Below are positions 60,660-64,000 of a stretch of DNA of 64,000 bases, piece by piece. The DNA is from Actinoplanes sp. M2I2. GTDB lineage: Bacteria; Actinomycetota; Actinomycetes; Mycobacteriales; Micromonosporaceae. The stretch spans positions 224,771 to 288,770 of the forward strand of contig NZ_JALPVJ010000013.1 in NCBI RefSeq assembly GCF_023544445.1. The letters are read 5' to 3'. Numbering within the stretch: position 1 is the first letter of the stretch; each line of letters begins with the position of its first letter. Made by a program: the position numbers and the translations under genes. The notes beneath the pieces were generated by a model. It was given only the letters and a program-made list of their open reading frames with translations, was not told the DNA's origin and searched no databases.

Positions 60660-61165
60660 GCCCGGGCTCAGCTGCGCCGCCCGTTCGTACGTGCGGGCGG
60701 CCGACGTCATCGCGCCCCGCCGGCGGGCCTCCTCGGCGGCCTCGGCGAGCTGGGCGGCGAGCTGCTCGGCGGGCCCCGCGGCGGCGCCGGCCCGGTGCCG
60801 GATCCGCCGCTCCGGATGAGCGGTCAGCACGTCGGCCAGGGCCCGGTGCACCTCGCGGCGGCGGGCCGCGCTCATGGCCCGGCCGATCGCCGACCGCGTC
60901 AGCGGATGCCGGAAGCCGAGCTCGAGCGGCTCGTCGAGGGTGATCAGCCGCGCGTTCTCGGCCGCGGAGGCGGTGGCCCCAGCACGCGGACGCCGCGCGT
61001 CTGCGCCGTGCCGGACAGCCAGGACAGCAACGCCGACTTGCCGGCGCCGGGGCCGCCGGTCAGCGCCAGTGCTCCCCCGGCGACCGGCAGGTGCTCGAGC
61101 ACCTCGGTCAGCCGGGCCCGCTCAGGCTCCCGGCCGATGAGCTCCCCACCGCCCGTCGCCTCCAC
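60660..61165 (-). pseudogene. LAL regulator remnant, minus strand
   Basis: The N-terminus is present from ATG 61165 (GELIGREPERARLTEVLEHL; Walker A TGGPGAGKSALLSWLSG). After about 65 codons the frame changes, and most of the ATPase is missing. The sequence resumes with LDEPLELGFRHPLTRSAIGR, MSAARRREVHRALADVLTAH and RRGAMTSAARTYERAAQLSP, the middle of LAL proteins. It stops at about 60660, where the plus-strand fragment begins. The two fragments thus form an inverted junction of two different LAL genes. Confidence 0.82.
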
Positions 61166-61476
61166 CAGAGAGAACTAGCCTTCGCCGCGGCGGCCCGCCG
61201 GATGGGCGAGGTGGCCGCCCGGCGGATCCTCGGCGGTCCGGTGCCGGGCTGAACCTCGCCGGCTTTCCGCCGTCTGCTGGAACGGGAAGGGCCGGTGCTC
61301 ACTGATCGGCCCGCCGGGTCCGGCCATGTCACGAGCTGGCCGGACCACCCGATCGGGCCGGTGGCTGGTCCCCCCAGGGCAGTCACCGGCTCCCGGCCGG
61401 TGCGATGGACGTGGCGCCGGGCTTCGGCAACTTCGCCCACGCTCATGGCGACGAGGCCTTCTCCATCGCCTCGGGC
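61166..61476. other. Intergenic debris
   Basis: About 310 bases. A short plus-strand frame ending AAAARRMGEVAARRILGG and a later MDVAPGFGNFAHAHGDEAF look like ends of lost genes, but I cannot name them. There is no supported gene or hairpin. Confidence 0.35.
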
Positions 61477-62004
61477 TCAGTGAAGGCGCACCTTCGCCCG
61501 GGCCGGCTCCGGCTGTCCAGGCGGGACGGGTGATGCGAGCTGCTGAGCCGCTGCCGTGACGATCCGGATGGTGTCCGGGCCGAGCGTGCCCAGGGCGTGA
61601 CGGTGCACGCTGGAGGCGTACGTCGGCTCGCAGCGATCCAGCCAGTCCTGACCGGCCGGGGTGAGGATCGCGTACCAGCCACGCCGATCGTCCTCGGGAC
61701 GTTCGCGCTCGATGAACCCGCGGCTCTCGAAGCTGTAGATCATCCGGCTGATCCGGCTGCGGGACAGGAAACGGGCGTCGGCGAGGTCCTGCAGGCGCAT
61801 GCGGCGGTCCGGGGCGCCGGCCAGATGCCGCAGCGTCTGGTAATCGCTCAGCGTGATGTTGTACAGCTGCACGAGATCGGCGCTGACCCGTCGCCGTACC
61901 GCTGCCGCCGCGCCCAGGAAGGCGTCGAAGAACTGCTCCTGCGGGGGCGACAGCACCGTCTCGGTGACCGGGGCGCCGGCCTGGCCTGAAGAATGCTGGT
62001 CCAT
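61477..62004 (-). CDS. MarR-family transcriptional regulator
   Basis: A 175-residue winged-helix regulator: QLYNITLSDYQTLRHLAGAP, the recognition region LADARFLSRSRISRMIYSFE and the wing RERPEDDRRGWYAILTPAGQ. It differs from the MarR at 39.3 kb and has a longer tail. No target gene is immediately divergent; the GntR gene starts 224 bases away in the opposite direction and is the only candidate partner besides autoregulation. Confidence 0.92.
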   Translation of the reverse strand: MDQHSSGQAGAPVTETVLSPPQEQFFDAFLGAAAAVRRRVSADLVQLYNITLSDYQTLRHLAGAPDRRMRLQDLADARFLSRSRISRMIYSFESRGFIERERPEDDRRGWYAILTPAGQDWLDRCEPTYASSVHRHALGTLGPDTIRIVTAAAQQLASPVPPGQPEPARAKVRLH

Positions 62005-62227
62005 CGTGTCCGTCCTTGGCTTGGTCGATTCGGCGGCGACTCCTCACCTGTTCCGACGGGCGGCTGTCGTCAACTCTCACACCGACGGCGGTGAAGTGCG
62101 ACACGTCGGCGACGCCGGACCGGCGACGATGGCGGGACGGTCGTGGGTGCAGTGCGCACCGCCACTCGTGCAGGGCTGACGCGCCCGTCATTGACCCCTG
62201 ATCGCCGTGCGGAGTGGAATATTGTGC

Positions 62228-62905
62228 ATGCCGATACCGGAGCGAGTAGGGATCATCTCGCGATTGTTGTTGCGGGAGAACGCCTACCGGTCGATCCGGG
62301 ATGCCATCGTCGACGGCACCATGGCGCCGGGGGAGAAGCTCAACGACGCCGAGCTGGCCCAGTGGCTGGGCATGAGTCGCACCCCGGTCCGCGAGGCGCT
62401 GGCGCGCTTGGAGGGGTCGGGCCTGGTGGTCACCGAGCCTGGCCGCTACACGATCGTCAGCCCGCTGGACGCCCGTATCGCACGGGCTGTTCAGACCGTG
62501 ATGGCCGCGATGCACGAGCTCGCCGTGCGGGAGGCTGTGCCGCACTTGTCCGTGGTCGAGCTGGACGCCATGCGGGAGGCCAACGCCCGTTTCGCGGCGG
62601 CTCTGCGGGCTGATGACGTCGATGCGGCGATCGCCTCGGACGACGATTTTCATGGTGTCGCGGTGCGGGCGTCGGCCAATCCTGTGTTGCGTGCGGTGAT
62701 CGAGCAGTACACGCCGGTGTTGCGGCGGTTGGAGCGGCTGCGTTTCTCGTCGCTCAACGGTCGTGCGTCGGTGGCGTTGCACGACCGGATCATCACCTTG
62801 TGCGAGGCGGGTGATGGGGAGGGCGCGTCGGCCGCGGCCCGGGACAACTGGCTGAGCCTGACCGAGGTGTTCGAGCTGGACGCGTACGGCAATCTCTCGA
62901 CCTAG
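62228..62905 (+). CDS. GntR-family regulator (FadR subfamily)
   Basis: A 225-residue regulator. The winged helix has YRSIRDAIVDGTMAPGEKLN and the recognition sequence LAQWLGMSRTPVREALARLE. The C-terminal FCD ligand domain has the metal-binding His of DDDFHGVAVRAS and of SVALHDRIITLCEAGD. FadR-type proteins usually control metabolism of small organic acids; no such pathway is adjacent. The ATG at 62228 follows TTGACC and TGGAAT boxes closely, so the transcript may be nearly leaderless. It converges on an unknown small gene with 16 bases between. Confidence 0.92.
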   Translation: MPIPERVGIISRLLLRENAYRSIRDAIVDGTMAPGEKLNDAELAQWLGMSRTPVREALARLEGSGLVVTEPGRYTIVSPLDARIARAVQTVMAAMHELAVREAVPHLSVVELDAMREANARFAAALRADDVDAAIASDDDFHGVAVRASANPVLRAVIEQYTPVLRRLERLRFSSLNGRASVALHDRIITLCEAGDGEGASAAARDNWLSLTEVFELDAYGNLST

Positions 62906-62921
62906 CGCCGCCCTCGAGCTG

Positions 62922-63248
62922 TCACCCGAGAGATCGGACCAGGGCGCGGGCGGACGGCGTCGAACCGGACAGCGGTGGCCGGGCGCGGCCGGCCCGCTTG
63001 ATGGTCTCGGCCATCGCGGTGTCCTCTCCATGGCCGGCGAGCGTGGCGATCAGCAAGTCGATGTCGGAGTCGGTCAGGGCCACGGCCTCGGCGACCGCGG
63101 CGAACACGACAGCGTGCGCGACCTCGACCACATGGCCCCCGGTCAGCCGCGATCGCAGGTCCGCGACGAAACCGCCGCAGAGACGACCGTGAAGGCTGCC
63201 CAGGAGCTGATGGAGATGCCGTGTCGTCGCGGTGTGCTGTGCCTGCAT
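62922..63248 (-). CDS. Unknown small protein
   Basis: A 108-residue protein I do not recognise. It is mostly helical with Ala and His (HLHQLLGSLHGRLCGGFVAD, VVEVAHAVVFAAVAEAVALT) and a C-terminal basic tail. ATG 63248 has a strong GGAGCCAGGA site immediately upstream, which supports it as real; a start 74 codons further upstream lies in less biased DNA and is not preferred. Codon bias is normal. A DNA-binding or regulatory role near the GntR gene is possible but unsupported. Confidence 0.6.
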   Translation of the reverse strand: MQAQHTATTRHLHQLLGSLHGRLCGGFVADLRSRLTGGHVVEVAHAVVFAAVAEAVALTDSDIDLLIATLAGHGEDTAMAETIKRAGRARPPLSGSTPSARALVRSLG

Positions 63249-63489
63249 TCCTGGCTCCTTCGGGTGCTTGGTGTGGCGGCTCCGGGTAACGTCAGCAACG
63301 CTCGTCGCGATGGCCATGAACCCCGTCCCCGCAGCAATTCCGGTGAGTTCGGAAAGCGTAGAGGGGCGGGTGTTGAATCCTACTTGATCGCTAGTGAAAA
63401 CCGATGTGTATCGGGGCTTTTCGGCGATGGCAGCCATGCTTTTCATGGCGGGCTCAGGTCGATTCGACAATAGGCTCGGTCACCGGAAA

Positions 63490-63912
63490 TCAGTGTGGCG
63501 TCGCCGACTCGTACGCCGTGAGCGCGTCGCGCAACCCGGCCCGCGACGAGATGCCGAGCTTCGGGAAGATCCGGTACAGGTGGGCGCCCACCGTGCGATG
63601 CGAGAGATACAGGCGGTCGGCGATCTGCTTGTTGGTCAGCCCGCCGGCGGCCAGCCGCGCGATCTCGTACTCCTGAGGAGTGAGGGTGGCCGCCGGTTGT
63701 TCGGCGGCGGCCGGCCGATATCCGGTGGCCCGCAATTCGGTGATCGTGCGGGCCAGCCAGGGATCGGCGCCCATGGCGGCGAAACCGGCCTGCGCCGCGG
63801 TCAGAAATGCGCGAGCGCGCGCGAGTTCCTTTCGGCGGCGCAATTTCTCGGCGAAGGCGAGGCGGATCCGGGACAGGGCCCCGGCAAAGTCGTGATCATG
63901 TCCGACTTGGGT
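63490..63912 (-). pseudogene. LAL regulator remnant (C-terminal HTH only)
   Basis: About 140 codons from the end of a LAL regulator. FAGALSRIRLAFAEKLRRRK corresponds to the last TPR-like helices, and the LuxR HTH LTPQEYEIARLAAGGLTNKQ continues through to YRIFPKLGISSRAGLRDAL. It is closely similar to the HTH of the intact LAL ending at 19915 (LTNKEIADQIYLSHRTVG against LTNKQIADRLYLSHRTVG). Upstream the frame meets a stop at about 63913 and has no good start, so the ATPase half is lost. Translation from an internal ATG near 63843 could still give a free HTH protein. Confidence 0.8.
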
Positions 63913-64000
63913 CGATCAGGGTAGAAGCGCCTCGGTTGGCGGCAGCAAGACGGGCATGACCGGTTCAGAAGATCATCAAGGTTCCTACGCCATGCTGATC

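Noticed and set aside
1..64000. tRNA, rRNA, CRISPR, intact insertion sequence, prophage or plasmid origin
   Set aside because: Read through on both strands by eye; nothing with the needed structure was found apart from the transposase fragment near 17.1 kb. A tRNA scan would be the decisive check.

Overview
The window is a stretch of actinobacterial chromosome. GC is very high (roughly 70% or more by eye), GTG and TTG starts are common, and almost every real gene has a long mirror open frame. The mix of gene families (SARP/AfsR-like regulators, LAL-type LuxR regulators, DUF4331, SAM methyltransferases of the DUF574 type, LtrA, FUSC, secreted glycanases with ricin-type lectin or discoidin domains) suggests a filamentous actinomycete, most likely Micromonosporaceae (Actinoplanes-like). 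That placement rests on family content only. No rRNA, tRNA, CRISPR array or intact mobile element was seen.

Layout. 0-10 kb holds envelope and housekeeping-accessory genes: the end of an aldo/keto reductase, a secreted GH16 glucanase, a deacetylase-LCP cell-wall pair, a DUF574 methyltransferase, a small secreted basic protein, a pentapeptide-repeat protein, a FUSC-type membrane protein, DUF4331 and GFA proteins. 10-20 kb holds an NmrA-LtrA operon divergent from the first SARP-ATPase-TPR regulator, then a DUF3533-like membrane protein, a transposase remnant, an HxlR/oxidoreductase pair of lower GC, and an alpha/beta hydrolase. 20-30 kb is dominated by giant regulators: two tandem, overlapping LAL proteins, two overlapping NTF2-like proteins and a second SARP, divergent from an acyl-CoA synthetase. 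31-37 kb has a GNAT protein, a secreted discoidin/beta-helix protein behind a well-structured promoter region, and decayed P450 and proline-iminopeptidase-like genes. 37-49 kb carries a hydrolase, TRIC channel, cupin, a MarR/NmrA pair around a perfect palindrome, an ECF sigma factor, a truncated LAL ATPase, a third SARP facing a second GNAT, a type III polyketide synthase homologue that has lost its catalytic residues, an M1 peptidase and another hydrolase. 50-60 kb has an HxlR-pirin-M20 hydrolase-intradiol dioxygenase group that looks like aromatic catabolism, a GDSL hydrolase, a cupin divergent from a frameshifted AraC gene, a flavoprotein monooxygenase, DUF6924, an atypical response regulator and a secreted phytase-like esterase. 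60-64 kb contains debris of several LAL regulators, with MarR and GntR regulators and an unknown small gene.

Common theme. Large STAND-type regulators are very dense: three SARPs, two intact LALs, one truncated LAL and at least three LAL remnants, beside acyl-activating, acyltransferase and PKS-like genes. Intact copies sit next to copies in several stages of decay. This looks like a fast-turnover accessory region rather than one coherent biosynthetic cluster. Several regulator-target pairs carry visible palindromic operators, and convergent gene pairs are separated by strong hairpins.
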